Assembly: GCA_022496805.1 (NCBI GenBank)
Contig: CM040087.1
Coordinates: forward strand, 28,606,253 to 28,670,252
DNA length: 64,000 nt
Direction: 5' to 3'
Origin: Pohlia nutans
Lineage: Eukaryota; Streptophyta; Bryopsida; Bryales; Mniaceae
Positions within the stretch are counted from its first letter, which is position 1. Each line of letters opens with the position of its first letter. The position numbers and the translations under genes are program-made. Shown in pieces: positions 32,130 to 43,121 of this stretch. A model generated the notes under the pieces. That model did not search any database, had not been told where the DNA came from, and saw nothing but the letters and a program-made list of their open reading frames with translations.

Positions 32130-32339
32130 TTTTTATGTGTGAGGAGTGTGAGACTCAATAGTTCTGAGGTTTGCATAGCTTAGAGTGCAAGGTTTTGTTG
32201 TCGTAAATATCTAAGAGTATCTCAACACCATAACTTATTTTTTATATGTAAATATCTAGGAGTACTTCAATACGAGAACTCTCTTCTCTCACAAGATTTT
32301 GTAAGAATTCTGTTAAGATACTGAATAAAAGACTTTACG

Positions 32340-32450
32340 TACACTCCAGCAGAAGTTCAGCGTCACGCGTGGTGCGTCCAGCACGAGTTCAGCGTCCAGC
32401 ACGAGTTCAGTGTCCAGCGCGAGTTTAGAGTTTAGCGTGGTGCGTCACCA
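32340..32450 (+). repeat. 18-bp tandem repeats, TCCAGCACGAGTTCAGCG type
   Basis: At least three successive units of about 18 bp, diverging to the right. Related CTGGAC words in opposite orientation occur upstream of the gene (31210-31312), so the element has GC-rich, roughly mirror-image blocks on both sides of its gene. Confidence 0.65.
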
Positions 32451-33884
32451 GTGCTGCCAGTGCCGGCACCCCTGGAGAGGGAGACCAGCCACTCGTGGTT
32501 CGTCACGAGTCCAGCACGACCAGGGTCAAGAATCAAAGCTCTCCGTCATGAGATGTTTACTGCCTTCATGCTTTGTGAACTATCTAGCTTTGAGAACTAG
32601 TTAGATGCCTTGCACCCTTGCACCCTTGCTTTGCACCCTTTGTGAACTATTCAGATGCATTGCAGCCTTGCACCCCCTTGCATTATTATTCAGATGACTT
32701 GCACCCTTACCTTACATAGTCTCATTACTTCAATTAAATTATGATGCTTTATGTCTTTCATATTCCCTACTTAATTGTTGTCTCTAATAGTCAGTGTAGA
32801 GTTCCATTCTGTTTTTACTGATATATTACAAATTGATTCTCTAAGTATGTAATTGATGTTTAAATGTTTGCTAAATGTGTGGCTAAACTGTCTACTGTAT
32901 TATTCCTGTAATATGTATTTCATGGATTTGCATTATGTATATGACTGGTGTGTTCCAACAATAAATTCCCTCTACCTTATGGTTTTTCAACTTATATGAT
33001 CATTTGAGAAATACATGAATTTATTTATATATTTGGTTATGCAAAGATTATTAAATTCAAATTCAAAGTGTAATTGAAATTTGTGGTTATAGGCTCAATT
33101 TCCACGGTTTTAGGATAACTATATTGAAATGATTTTTATCTTTTCTAAAATTAGCCAATACAATTACTTTTTTTACCTCTTTAATGCTTATAATTAGTAT
33201 ATTCCACGGCCATAGGGCTCAACTTTTATTAAAATTCAAATAATTTTTTGCTTTTCTTTTAGATTTTCCACTCACCGCTCGTAATTTTCCGCTCACCGCT
33301 CGCAAAAATAGCATTCGTGGCATACCTATTACAATGCTATATTCCTACTTTTGTACAATATCTTCTATGTATGCAAACAAATTGCTAGAGTTTGTTTTTT
33401 GTTCTTGAATATAATTTGTTGTAGATACTCACTGCTCATGGGTTTCTGCTCACCGCTCGCGAAATAGCCACATTGATGGGTATCCACTTAGTAGATGGGC
33501 GGAGAGAGAGCATCTAAGCAGTTTAGACGAATAGCATCCTAAAACTATTTAGACTTCATTCTGTACAATTCCTCCAATATGAAAACCTTCATACAACAAT
33601 ATGTATCCACTTGCATCAAGCATATGTTGTATGCATGTAACAAACTAGACATGAAACACAACGAACATATGTAGAAAAATTTCAGGACATAGGTCAGTGG
33701 AAAAATCACGCAACTTTTATTTGGAAGGAGTGATGGATCTTTTTGCAATTTAATTCTAACAAAGGGAAACTGAAGATTACTGCAAGAACTACACCTGGCC
33801 TCTAAAACTTAAAGGGTTTGAACATTAAAAATTTGTAAATTACAACTAGAGATCATACCACATAAAGCAGCCTTGGATATAAGC

Positions 33885-34085
33885 TTAAAACACAAGACCG
33901 CAACGTGAATGTTTCTTGTTGTCAATCCATACTACATCTATATCAAGGATGTCAAAATCCATGCCATACTTCCGCAGATGTACATCTAAATTAGATTCTT
34001 GCTTCTTCTTGGGCGTTGAGCCAACCTATGCTAATTGCCCGTTATTGTCAGACTTCGTAGTAGTGTCTTATGTAGCAGTAGCCAT
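33885..34085 (-). pseudogene. Relic small reading frame with two stops
   Basis: On the minus strand ATG at 34083-34085 opens a 66-codon frame ending at TAA 33885-33887. It reads sensibly throughout (basic PKKKQESNLDV, then MDFDILDIDVVWIDNKK) but contains an in-frame TAA and TAG, both fitting C-to-T change of CAA and CAG. It may be a fragment of a larger gene's N-terminus; family unknown. Confidence 0.35.
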
Positions 34086-34563
34086 ATCCTAAATCCTAAA
34101 ATCATAATCTCATAGCATGCATAATTTCTAATAAGCAACTCGTATGGAATTGGTTCCAGTGCGCGATGGACTCTTCAGTACTCTTGTAAATATTAATTAA
34201 TCTCTCAGCTAGCCCCAATTCATCCTAAGGACCTAACCGACACTACCAGCAAGAGCAAAGAGAAGAAGAATAACGATACAACGGCCACCGGCACGAGCTA
34301 TGAAAAGAAGACTAAGGAAGAAGAATGACATAGCCAGCGAGAGCAAAGGGAAGAAGAAGAAGAAGAAGAAGAGAGCAAAGAGAAGAAGAGAAAGAGGAAT
34401 GAGGACGATACTTACTTATTCATAGAGCCATTCAAAACCATAATACTACTATATCCCCTTGGATATGATACCCGATTGTTGTTACCTACATTAATAGTTG
34501 AGTATAATCATTACATCTTCATTTCATGTATTGCATATTTATAATATCAAGGTATAATCAAGG

Positions 34564-34680
34564 TTTTTTTGCACTGTAGCAGTGTTCTATGGATGCAATG
34601 AAGAGTGGTCCTTCCAGATTTAGACTATTGTGACTGTGCCACAACATTGGAGTTTGGCACTATGGTGTCACAAGAAAAAA
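34564..34680 (+). repeat. Dispersed MITE-like repeat, copy 1
   Basis: About 115 bp starting TTTTTTTGCACTGTAGCAG and ending GTGTCACAAGAAAAAAA. The reverse complement is found in two blocks at 45590-45655 and 45857-45912, which are separated there by about 200 bp of other repeat. The copies resemble one another closely in my reading. Confidence 0.6.
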
Positions 34681-35301
34681 AACGTTGAGTATAATGATCA
34701 AGTTAATTTATACTCTCTAAACTCTTTATAACCACATTTCTAAGATCACATTCTCTTATTTGTTACAAATTAAGTTAATTATACTCCCTAAACTCTCTAT
34801 GACCACGTTTCTAAGATCACATTCTTTTATTTTCCGAACCCAAAAGAACAAATAAATTTAGCTTAAAACTCATTCCACAAATACACTATTACACCCACTA
34901 ATGTTAACATACGAATGTGATAATATGAAATTCAACAAGTGTAAGAAGGTATTATTCAATGATGAAATATTAATCATATATGTTTTTAAAAAATTAAAAT
35001 AAAAAATTTGATAATAAAATATAACAATTTTATAATATATAATAAAATCCTATTGAAGGCTTTCAGTAACTAGTGAAGACATAACAACTATCTCTAGAGA
35101 GATGAGTAGGGTTTGATACTTACTAACCTGATAGCTCTCGTAACCTGATTAATTTTTTATTAAAAATAAAACTTTATTTAAAAAATATGTATATTTAAAT
35201 ATATTTATTAATAATATATTTTATTAACAAAAAAAGTGAAAAAATAAAACAAAAGAAATAAAATAAAATATATTGATTATATTTTTGAAAATTCTTTAAA
35301 A

Positions 35302-35332
<31 letters not shown>

Positions 35333-35787
35333 CATATCTGATTTATTTTTTATTATTTTTTAATATTTTAATCATGATAAGTAGGATAATAAACTTCCAA
35401 TTGCAAATAAAAGTTTGAGTTATTATAAAAATACCAATAAATTTTAAAATTATTTTTGGAATTTTATTTATTATAATATTATTATATACAATTACAATTT
35501 TTCAGGATTTGGAAAATAAAAGAAAAACACTTTTTTTAAAATGAAACAAGTAATATATTTTGGATAAAAGTGTTTGTTGCGATTTATTATTAAAATCCCA
35601 AAAATGGTATTTAAAAAAATATATATTTTTGTTATTTTTAATGATCCTAAATGTAAAATAAAAAATTTAGGAATAATAAAAAATATAGTACCACAAATTC
35701 GACTTAATTAATAATAAAAAAATTCAAAATTCAAAAAATGAAAATACTACTTATGGAAAACGCTATTTATGAAAATACTATTTATAA

Positions 35788-36352
35788 AAGTCTCTATATC
35801 CCTTTCTCTCTAATTTACTACTCTTTTGGTAAGTACTTTCGAGTTCCTTTAATATCTATACATCATAGAAGGTTATTTATTTATTTATTTTGTATTTTAT
35901 GTAATGTTGACATTTTCGAGACCGTGGGACCATTTGCCGCATTCTTTGTATTGACAAAAAACTCTTAATGAAAAAAGGTTGCAACAAAGTCATTTTGTAG
36001 CTTTTCAATCAATGGTGTAGAAATTATAAATAAATTTCATTCAATTAAATGATGGATAAATTATTCTATATATATATATATATATATATAAATATTAAAT
36101 TCAATCTTGTGGTTTTACAAGTTTTAGTCTTGTGATATATGTATAGATCCTAACAGAAGCACTGTACTAAATATGTACCAACATACGTTAGTGCACCTGA
36201 AGAGAATTAATTTGAACATTGCCGTATGACGGATACAGAAGGTATGTGTTTTATAATTTGTGAATACGTACATATAGAGAGGGCACAATAAGGACATATA
36301 ACATTTGTATTTGTACAATAGTGGTACCGAATCTTATAGTATATTTTTTTTA
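35788..36352 (+). repeat. Left long inverted repeat
   Basis: Begins around TCTCTATATCC and includes a (TA)n run at 36066-36092. It pairs with 38385-38935. Homology to the right arm fades outside 35788. Confidence 0.75.
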
Positions 36353-36404
36353 AGGTACCTCAATAGAAGAATGATTGCAATTGTGAAATCTACGTATTTC
36401 ATTT

Positions 36405-36549
36405 TGCAGAGAAGTATATCAATGCACCAGCCCAGTTCTACAGGATTTCTAAAAACTGGTTTCCTCAACATGAAATCTTGTTTAAGCGCAGCTTCATACG
36501 TGACCTAATATTTACTTCAGATATAAAGACGAAGCAAAGAACTTCTTGA
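36405..36549 (+). pseudogene. ULP2-like C-terminal exon fragment
   Basis: Encodes AEKYINAPAQFYRISKNWFP and then FKRSFIRDLIF to a TGA, matching the C-terminal segment of plant ULP2-type SUMO proteases and the duplicate at 29717-29855. Unlike that copy, this one has no frameshift here. It directly follows the left inverted repeat of the host element. Confidence 0.7.
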
Positions 36550-37149
36550 TATACAATTACAAGTTTGAAGCTCCATTGACAGTTAGTGGCAAGATCTTGG
36601 CAAGAGATTTTTTCCATACACATAGCGACAAGCTGCTTTCCCAAGTAATGCCCCCATGAGTAACTAAATCAATTGTTAATAAGTTCAGTTTTTGGTTAGT
36701 AAACTTGAAACTGACCATGTCGACAATAAGATCACAGAAAACTCTTTTAAGCATTAAATGATATGGAAGTAATTAAAGTATTTAAAGCTCTATAGTTCGG
36801 CAAGTAAAGTTTTGAAGGAAATTAGAGATTAGCTTTTTCCATAATCTAAATGAGCTTGAGTGTGGTCAGCGGAACCGTTGAAATGGAGCAATGAGTAATC
36901 CATGGTTTAGTCCAGGGAGTAGTGTAGGGTTTTACACCCATTTGAGAGTGTTTGTTTTATGTTTTTTTTTTTTCAAGTCCATAAATATGGATTTGAAAAA
37001 GTGTGAATCTAAGAGAAAAGGAGTTATGGAATGGAATATTTCAGAACAAGGAAAATATTTTCTTGTAAATTTAGGTAAGTATAGTATTTGTTAATTTAGT
37101 CTAATGATTATAGATTTGGTGAATGTGAATTTCAAGAGGTTAAAGTGTG

Positions 37150-37575
37150 CATGGCCTGATGATTTTTACAATTGCAGTTTGACGCAATAAAATGAAAATG
37201 AATATGGATGAGGAAGATGGTGTTTTGTATACCACTCCTAAATTGAAGTCGCATAAAGTCTTGAATGTGCTATATCCTGAGGGATAAAAGGATGTTGTGC
37301 AGATAACAACCGAACACATTAAAATTTTAGAAGAAAATTCCGGCCTGCCTGCATATCTTAATGACATACTTTTAGATTTATATATGAGGTATGTTTAATT
37401 TTAACATTATGTTTTTATAATATTTTGGTTTCTATTATATTTATTTTAGTGTAAATTGCTATATAATATTGTGGTGGTGATGAAGATATCTTCAATCAAA
37501 GCTTTCTGAGATTGAGAAGAAGGGATTTTATTTTTTTTAATTCATTTTTTCGCACGAAGTTTTTCCTTACTCTTG
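37150..37575 (+). pseudogene. ULP2-like N-terminal catalytic exons (fragment)
   Basis: 37195-37390 encodes a frame (with a TAA/TGA-type interruption near 37287) that ends ITTEHIKILEE...LNDILLDLYMRY, the hallmark LND-x3-D-x-Y start of the ULP/SENP protease domain. An intron with donor near 37394 follows, then 37502-37575 repeats the exon start at 29168-29242. It lies downstream of the C-terminal exon, so the order is scrambled relative to a real gene. Confidence 0.7.
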
Positions 37576-37686
37576 TATATACTAGTGCATTTGTAATTAT
37601 ATGTAGCTATTCTATATCTCGTAGCCATACTATATTACGTAGCTATACTATATATAGTCTTCCTCCCCTATGACGATGGGGTTTGC

Positions 37687-37940
37687 CTAGAGAGAGCCGG
37701 CGGCTGGTCTTGCGCTTATTTTTTCGTCCTCGTTGATGAGAATGGAGCAACTAAAATAGCCTTGTGTAACCTTTGACTTCTTGAACGACATTACCGTGGT
37801 GTGTTGGGCGAGAAGTAGAACGTGCATATTGACTCTATCAAGCTCATTGAGAATTTTGGCCTTCTTTATGCTCGCCTCTTCCTTGAACTCTGTGGATGCT
37901 CCATTGCTACGTTGTAGCGAGAGAAGTAGAAATGTAGAAG
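37687..37940 (-). pseudogene. Coding-like captured fragment, family unknown
   Basis: Minus-strand frame of about 80 residues reading through EFKEEASIKKAKILNELDRV and ending at TAG 37687-37689. Composition is protein-like and differs from the AT-rich surroundings. Together with the GC-richer, TATA-containing stretch at 38040-38340 it may be part of another captured gene. Confidence 0.3.
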
Positions 37941-38384
37941 TTGTTGTAATACTTGAAACCTGCTATAATACGTGAAACCCTGAAAGATACCATACTTTCC
38001 ATTCTCGTTTGAGATAGGTTAACAACTTATCACGCAAGACAATTGTTGGAATTTCAGGCGATTACCGCGGTATGGAGTGTCGTCATGGAGCTGAGAGGTA
38101 ATATTGTAGGGACGGAGAGATGTTGAGAAGGGACGGAGGGAGAGGTACATGGCCGGGGAGGATGATTTGAAGTAGGGTAGGGAGTCACTGAAGGAGAATA
38201 AAGATGCAGAGGTTTATAAAATTTTCGGCACCTGTCCTGCGTTCCGGACGGAGTGGCGGTGTGTAAGTGCCTCAGCGATGTCCCGCGCGATTCAATGCCG
38301 TAAGTAAGTGTCCACAATATTCCGCCTGCGCAATAAGGTAATGAGAAAATTGAACATTTGCCTAGTTTCATCCAATGTCAATAA

Positions 38385-38935
38385 AAAATACTATAAGATC
38401 CGGTACCACTATTATACAAATACAAATGTTATATGTCTTTATTGTGCGCTCTATATATGTACGAAATCACAAATTATAAAATGCATACCTTGTGTATCCG
38501 TCATACGGCAATGTTCAAATTATTTCCCTTCATGTGCACTCACGTATATTGGTACATATTGAGTACAGTGCTTCTGTTAGGATCTATACGTATATCACAA
38601 GACTAAAACTTGTAAAACCACAAGACTGAATTTAATATTTATATATATATAGAATAATTTATCCATAATATAATTGAATGAAATTTATTTAAAATTTTAT
38701 AATTTCTACACCATTGATTGAAAAGCTACAAAATGACTTTGCAGCAACCTTTTTTCATTAAGAGTTTTTTGTCAATACGAAGAATGCGGCAAGTGGTCCC
38801 ACGGTCTCGAAAATGTCAACATTACATAAAAAACAAAATAATCAAACAAATTACCTTCTATGATGTATAGATATTAAAGGAACTCGAAAGTGCTTTCTAA
38901 AAGAGTAATAAATTATAGTGAAATGGATATAGAGA
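38385..38935 (-). repeat. Right long inverted repeat
   Basis: Inverted partner of 35788-36352, for example the shared GGTACCAC, the phrase CATACGGCAATGTTC and the closing GGATATAGAGA. Confidence 0.75.
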
Positions 38936-41696
38936 TTTATTTTATCTCATATACATTAAATAATTTTCAAATAATTTTTGTATATTTTAAAACTATATAT
39001 GTAACAATTTTTTATTTTATTTTATTTTATTTTCGTTTTTCCTTTTAACTTAGTGCAACATATTTTAAAATCAATTTAAACATTTATTTTAGTTATTGTA
39101 AAGATATATTTGATTTAAAATTGAAAATATTAAACACAAAATTAGATTTGATATGTGACAGTAAAAATTCTCATGTACAAATTCTTATTTTATTTTATCT
39201 ATTTACAACCTTAATTTATTTTATACTTGTTAATTAATTTATCTTCAATAATTAATAATATGCATGTAGTTTTTTTATCACTTCTATGTCTTTGGCTAAA
39301 CAACAACAATTTTTATATTAATTTGTATTTCTCTTGTACTTTTACAACAAACTGGTTTTTACAATTTTACATAATGAGTGATATATATTATCCAAATTTA
39401 TATAGAGTTTTGTGAAAAAACCATTTTTTCCTCTATATTTGTCTAAATGATAATGTTGTAGCACTATAAATTAAAAAGTGTATATTGGGAGAAATATAAA
39501 GATTCATGGCATTATATGTCTTTTATTGGTTAGAGACTAAAACTTAAGAGACATATAGAGGTGTATGAAGGACCTTATTATGCCCTTATTAGATTTTTAT
39601 TTTATTATGTTTATATAATGTATAATAGGTTCTAAATTTAAGAACCTTGTTTTCACATCCTTGCATAATAAAATCCTTATTTTACACTTAAATTATGTGT
39701 CCTAACCAATTATGGATAATCATTTTTGACACTTACAATACATATTCTAAAATTTCCCAATGTCCTCTTTTCAATGAAATATACATCATCACAATCATTA
39801 GTGGTTAAGTCGTATCATTTTGTAAAAAAAGATATAAGAAATCTCCTTATAATAAGTGGGGGTTGCCTCTGACTCCGGCAAATCAATTGTACCATGTAAT
39901 CAATAGCCTCCAAATTGCAATTGTTGTGCATTTTTTAGCAAAGAATACATCTGTGGATGTTGTATTGCAATTACAGCTTGTGATCATAAGTCTCCTCAGA
40001 AAGGTATAATTAGCATTGTTCGTAAAATTGGCTAGATTTAGCTAAATTTCTTGCAAATTGTTATCCAATTACAAGAATTTAAAGGAAATTTGAGCAACTT
40101 TGAAGTGATTTCAACCCAATTTTTCACATAATAGTATAGTAAACATGTAGTACAAGGCATCCCACACATTCAAGTTTAATCTTGAGTTAAGGATTATTGT
40201 TCATCTTGAATTTTTTAGTTCACAATTTCAACTAAAATTCCTCATCATTATAGCAAGTCTAGCAGCTTAACCCCTAACCATCCCGATGTTCATATATGGA
40301 CATTTTTTGAGTTGCTTTCATCTTTGAAGATATGTAACTTTTGCATACAGTGTGTGTTTTTTGATGAAATTTTCTAAATGCTTCTATCTTAATGTCTGGT
40401 TTGTGCAGCAAAACTTTCAGATCAGCCTTAGATGTAATGAATTTTGGGGAATTTTTTAGTGCACGAGTCTTAATTTTAATTAACCAAAGTGCATTTTGAT
40501 GGCTGCAATTTTGGGGGCTTGTTTCCGCTTCATCCAATGTCTGTTTTCGATAAAAATATTAGTTTAAATTTTCCTTGAAGTTTAGTTATCATGATAAGAT
40601 TTTCATGTCAATCCAAGTTGTTCTGAATGTTTGGGAATCATTTTAGTGCACAAGTGTATTTTGAACACTTTTTTCTTTTTGGGTCTAATGGATCACGTTT
40701 TGGGCTACTTTTTGACATTTCAAAACCATTTTTGAATACACCAAAGATATTTGTTAAAATAACACTGTACCAATGTGTTTATATGATGATTTTGAACCAC
40801 TTTATAGTTTTAAGTTTTTTCATTTATGTAGGTTTAGAAATCTAATTTCACCTCTAATGTGTTGCTAGGAAGATTATAGCATCTTTTTTGACACTAAAAC
40901 ATTATGATCTCGCAATCTATGTAGCCAAATGATACCAAATTTGATCCATGTCATCTACAGCATGTCTACTGCAAGAGTGTACAATTGAGATTTTTACATC
41001 TTATTTATATTTGAACCTATAACACATCAAAAGCGATGATATTTTAAAGTAAAAAAAAGCTCAGGATGCTATTATGCACACAAAAAACAAAAAAAGTTCT
41101 AGTTACAGATTGACACTTGATCCATTAAATTTACAATCTTTAAAGAAGAAAGAGAGAGAGGAACTCTTGCCGAAAGGGCCAGCGTGAATGAAGGGTCTAT
41201 TGGGGGAGGTGTTGCAAATTAGCCACTAGAACTAAGAGTGTTGATTCAACCCTTGAACCATTAAAGAAATGACATTTCAAATGAAAAGTAACACATGCTA
41301 ATCGGTTGAGATTCTGCAATTAATAATTTTACAATTCTAGCACCATAACCAAAATAATGATTTAAAAAAGAAAAGATCATAACTAGTTCCTTCCAAATCA
41401 TCCATGTACCATAAACTAATTTAACCCTTTTAGGTGCTTGCGTCCACATAGTGAACGCTGAACATATTCAAACTGTTTGAATTCCATTCAAATTGGACAG
41501 TTTTCATCCACCAAAATTTCTCATGGTTCTTGTGCAAGTTGACTACTCTTTGTATGGTTTGGATTTTTCAAAATAGGTTGTTATGATTTTTAGAAAAACA
41601 ACACAACTTGTGGTTTATGTCAAGTTTCATTCTTGGTTCAAAAAGTGAGACCTTAAAGATGATTTTTCAAAATAAGTAGAATCATATACCGTAACA
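38936..41696. other. AT-rich non-coding DNA, no gene seen
   Basis: No frame above background, no splice-supported exon and no RNA gene. At about 41159-41200 there is a short sequence (GGGCCAGCGTGAATGAAGGG) that loosely resembles the reverse complement of the SINE 3' region found at 63660-63700, perhaps an old relic. Confidence 0.5.
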
Positions 41697-41954
41697 CCAT
41701 AGCAAGTTCGCCACCTGGCAAACGAATATTTATTTTTTTTGAAAAAATAAGGATCGCCTCTCAAAAACTGAATTTCTCAATTTTCGTTTTTTAGCAAAAA
41801 TTCAGTAAAAATGACCTCAAATAGCTTAGAAACAAAAAAATATTGCAAAAACCAATTTATTCTATTTTTGTTTTTCTGTCTTCAGAATTTTCTAATTTTT
41901 ACGTTTTTTATTTTTAGAATTATTTTAGGACAAACCTGCTATGGTACTACGGTA
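41697..41954. mobile_element. MITE with TACCGTA inverted ends
   Basis: 258 bp. The ends read TACCGTAACACCATAGCA and, from the other side, TACCGTAGTACCATAGCA (16 of 18 match). No coding capacity. A related sequence in opposite orientation starts at 62527. Target duplication not clear. Confidence 0.65.
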
Positions 41955-42680
41955 ATGGAAACCATACCATCTTGTAGTGCATGTTATTCTGATATCATTA
42001 CAATAATTTTTTTTTTAAATCCACTAATTCATGATTTTAAATTGATTTTCTAGAGAAAACCTTGCAAAATTAATTAATAAAATATTAAAGAAATATATGA
42101 TAAATCCAACCGTACAATTGTGATCTTCACATTGACGTTTACAACTTTGCTCTATACATCAATTCCATTTTTGGTTTTCATCAAACATTTTATAGCGAAT
42201 CTTTGAAAACAATGTTGAACTGGGACGTTAAAGGGTTAAGGCCTATGTTGGCATTACAAAATTAACAATAAAAACCACTTAACGAACACTCACTGGTGGT
42301 CAACCTATTGATAACGCTTCGGATTGTGAGAACCACTCTGCCACAGGGTGTTTTCAATCCTCTAACACAAGCTATGAAGCTCCTTCCCTTGGAAGAGCAT
42401 GTTGTGTTGTATGTGGGGTATATGGAGATTCCTTTTGAGGAAACTCAAGCTAGGTTTATGGAGTTTTTCTTGCATTGGAGAGGTTCAAGGTTCGGATCTC
42501 TTTGACAATGCAGTGCATTGTCAGTGGTCGAAGTAAAAGGGACCAAAACTCATTTTTGCCGCCTTTCAAACTAAAAAACCAATTATGCCTTGTCATTCCT
42601 CTTGTGGAAGTTTTTTTTGCTTGACTGTAAGGAAAACGGCTCTATTATTTATCATTGCTGGGATCACAATGGGTTACTTA

Positions 42681-43118
42681 GAGCATCCGCACCCTTGCGC
42701 GTCAAACCTGGCCGCACTGGACTTTGGCGAGCCCAGGCATGATCGGCCCCCCCACCGGCGCTCGGGCAACTGCTCATTCTGCAGCGACCTCGTGAAATTT
42801 CGCTTCTAGCTCGCCATTATTCAGAGTCACAGGGTTTCTTGAGCGCGGCCAATTTCCGGATTATTTTTGGGAGATTGTGTTGGCAAACCCCTTTCTGGCA
42901 GCATAATCGTGGCATCTCCCCAACAGTCAACCACAACCTTGTCATTCTCGACGAAAATAGCCATGTCAGCCCCCGATTCCCGGCTTTTTTGGCGAAGCTG
43001 TGGCCACTTTGGCGCGCCACGGTGAGGGATCCATTTTTTGGCGAGGCCCAAAGTGGTTGAAGAGCCCTCCAAACTCCATTTAGTGAGCCCTGGATGACAC
43101 GGCACGGTGCGGATGCTC
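42681..43118. mobile_element. Harbinger-type MITE
   Basis: 438 bp with terminal inverted repeat GAGCATCCGCACC at 42681-42693 and its complement at 43106-43118, flanked by the 3-bp duplication TTA (42678-42680 and 43119-43121). A 3-bp TTA/TAA duplication with this type of end is characteristic of PIF/Harbinger (Tourist-like) MITEs. No transposase is encoded. Confidence 0.88.
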
Positions 43119-43121
43119 TTA

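Larger units (their letters stand above)
30758..33475. mobile_element. 2.7-kb TIR element carrying an ADD-type gene
   Basis: The ends are a perfect 21-bp inverted repeat (30758-30778 against 33455-33475; core GTGGCTATTTCGCGAGC), continuing as an imperfect match through repeated TGAGCGG and TGAGCAG words to about 46 bp. A second, inner copy of the right-end sequence lies at 33262-33325, so the right end is duplicated or nested. Repeated subterminal GAGCGGTGAGCGG words are hAT-like, but no 8-bp target duplication is visible and no transposase is encoded, so the class is open. The interior holds the ADD-type gene at 31549-32129 and clusters of CTGGAC/GTCCAG words on both sides of it. Confidence 0.7.
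33476..35787. other. AT-rich region with simple repeats
   Basis: Contains a purine-rich GAAGAAGA tract (34250-34400), a short (TA)n run (35306-35326), a MITE-like block at 34564-34680 and a small relic frame at 33885-34085 (listed separately). No intact gene is evident. Confidence 0.55.
35788..38935. mobile_element. 3.1-kb element with long terminal inverted repeats and captured exons
   Basis: 35788-36352 and 38385-38935 are inverted copies of each other over about 550 bp, with point differences and small gaps. The interior (about 2 kb) contains, on the plus strand, two ULP2-like exon fragments in the wrong order and, on the minus strand, coding-like and GC-rich fragments of other origin. 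Long TIRs with a patchwork of gene fragments are the hallmark of Pack-MULE-type elements, but no clear 9-bp target duplication or transposase was found, so the superfamily is not proven. Confidence 0.7.

Noticed and set aside
30750..33483. Target-site duplication for the ADD-carrying TIR element
   Set aside because: The flanks only extend the palindrome (CAAT/ATTG) and share no direct repeat of 8 or 9 bp, so none is claimed.
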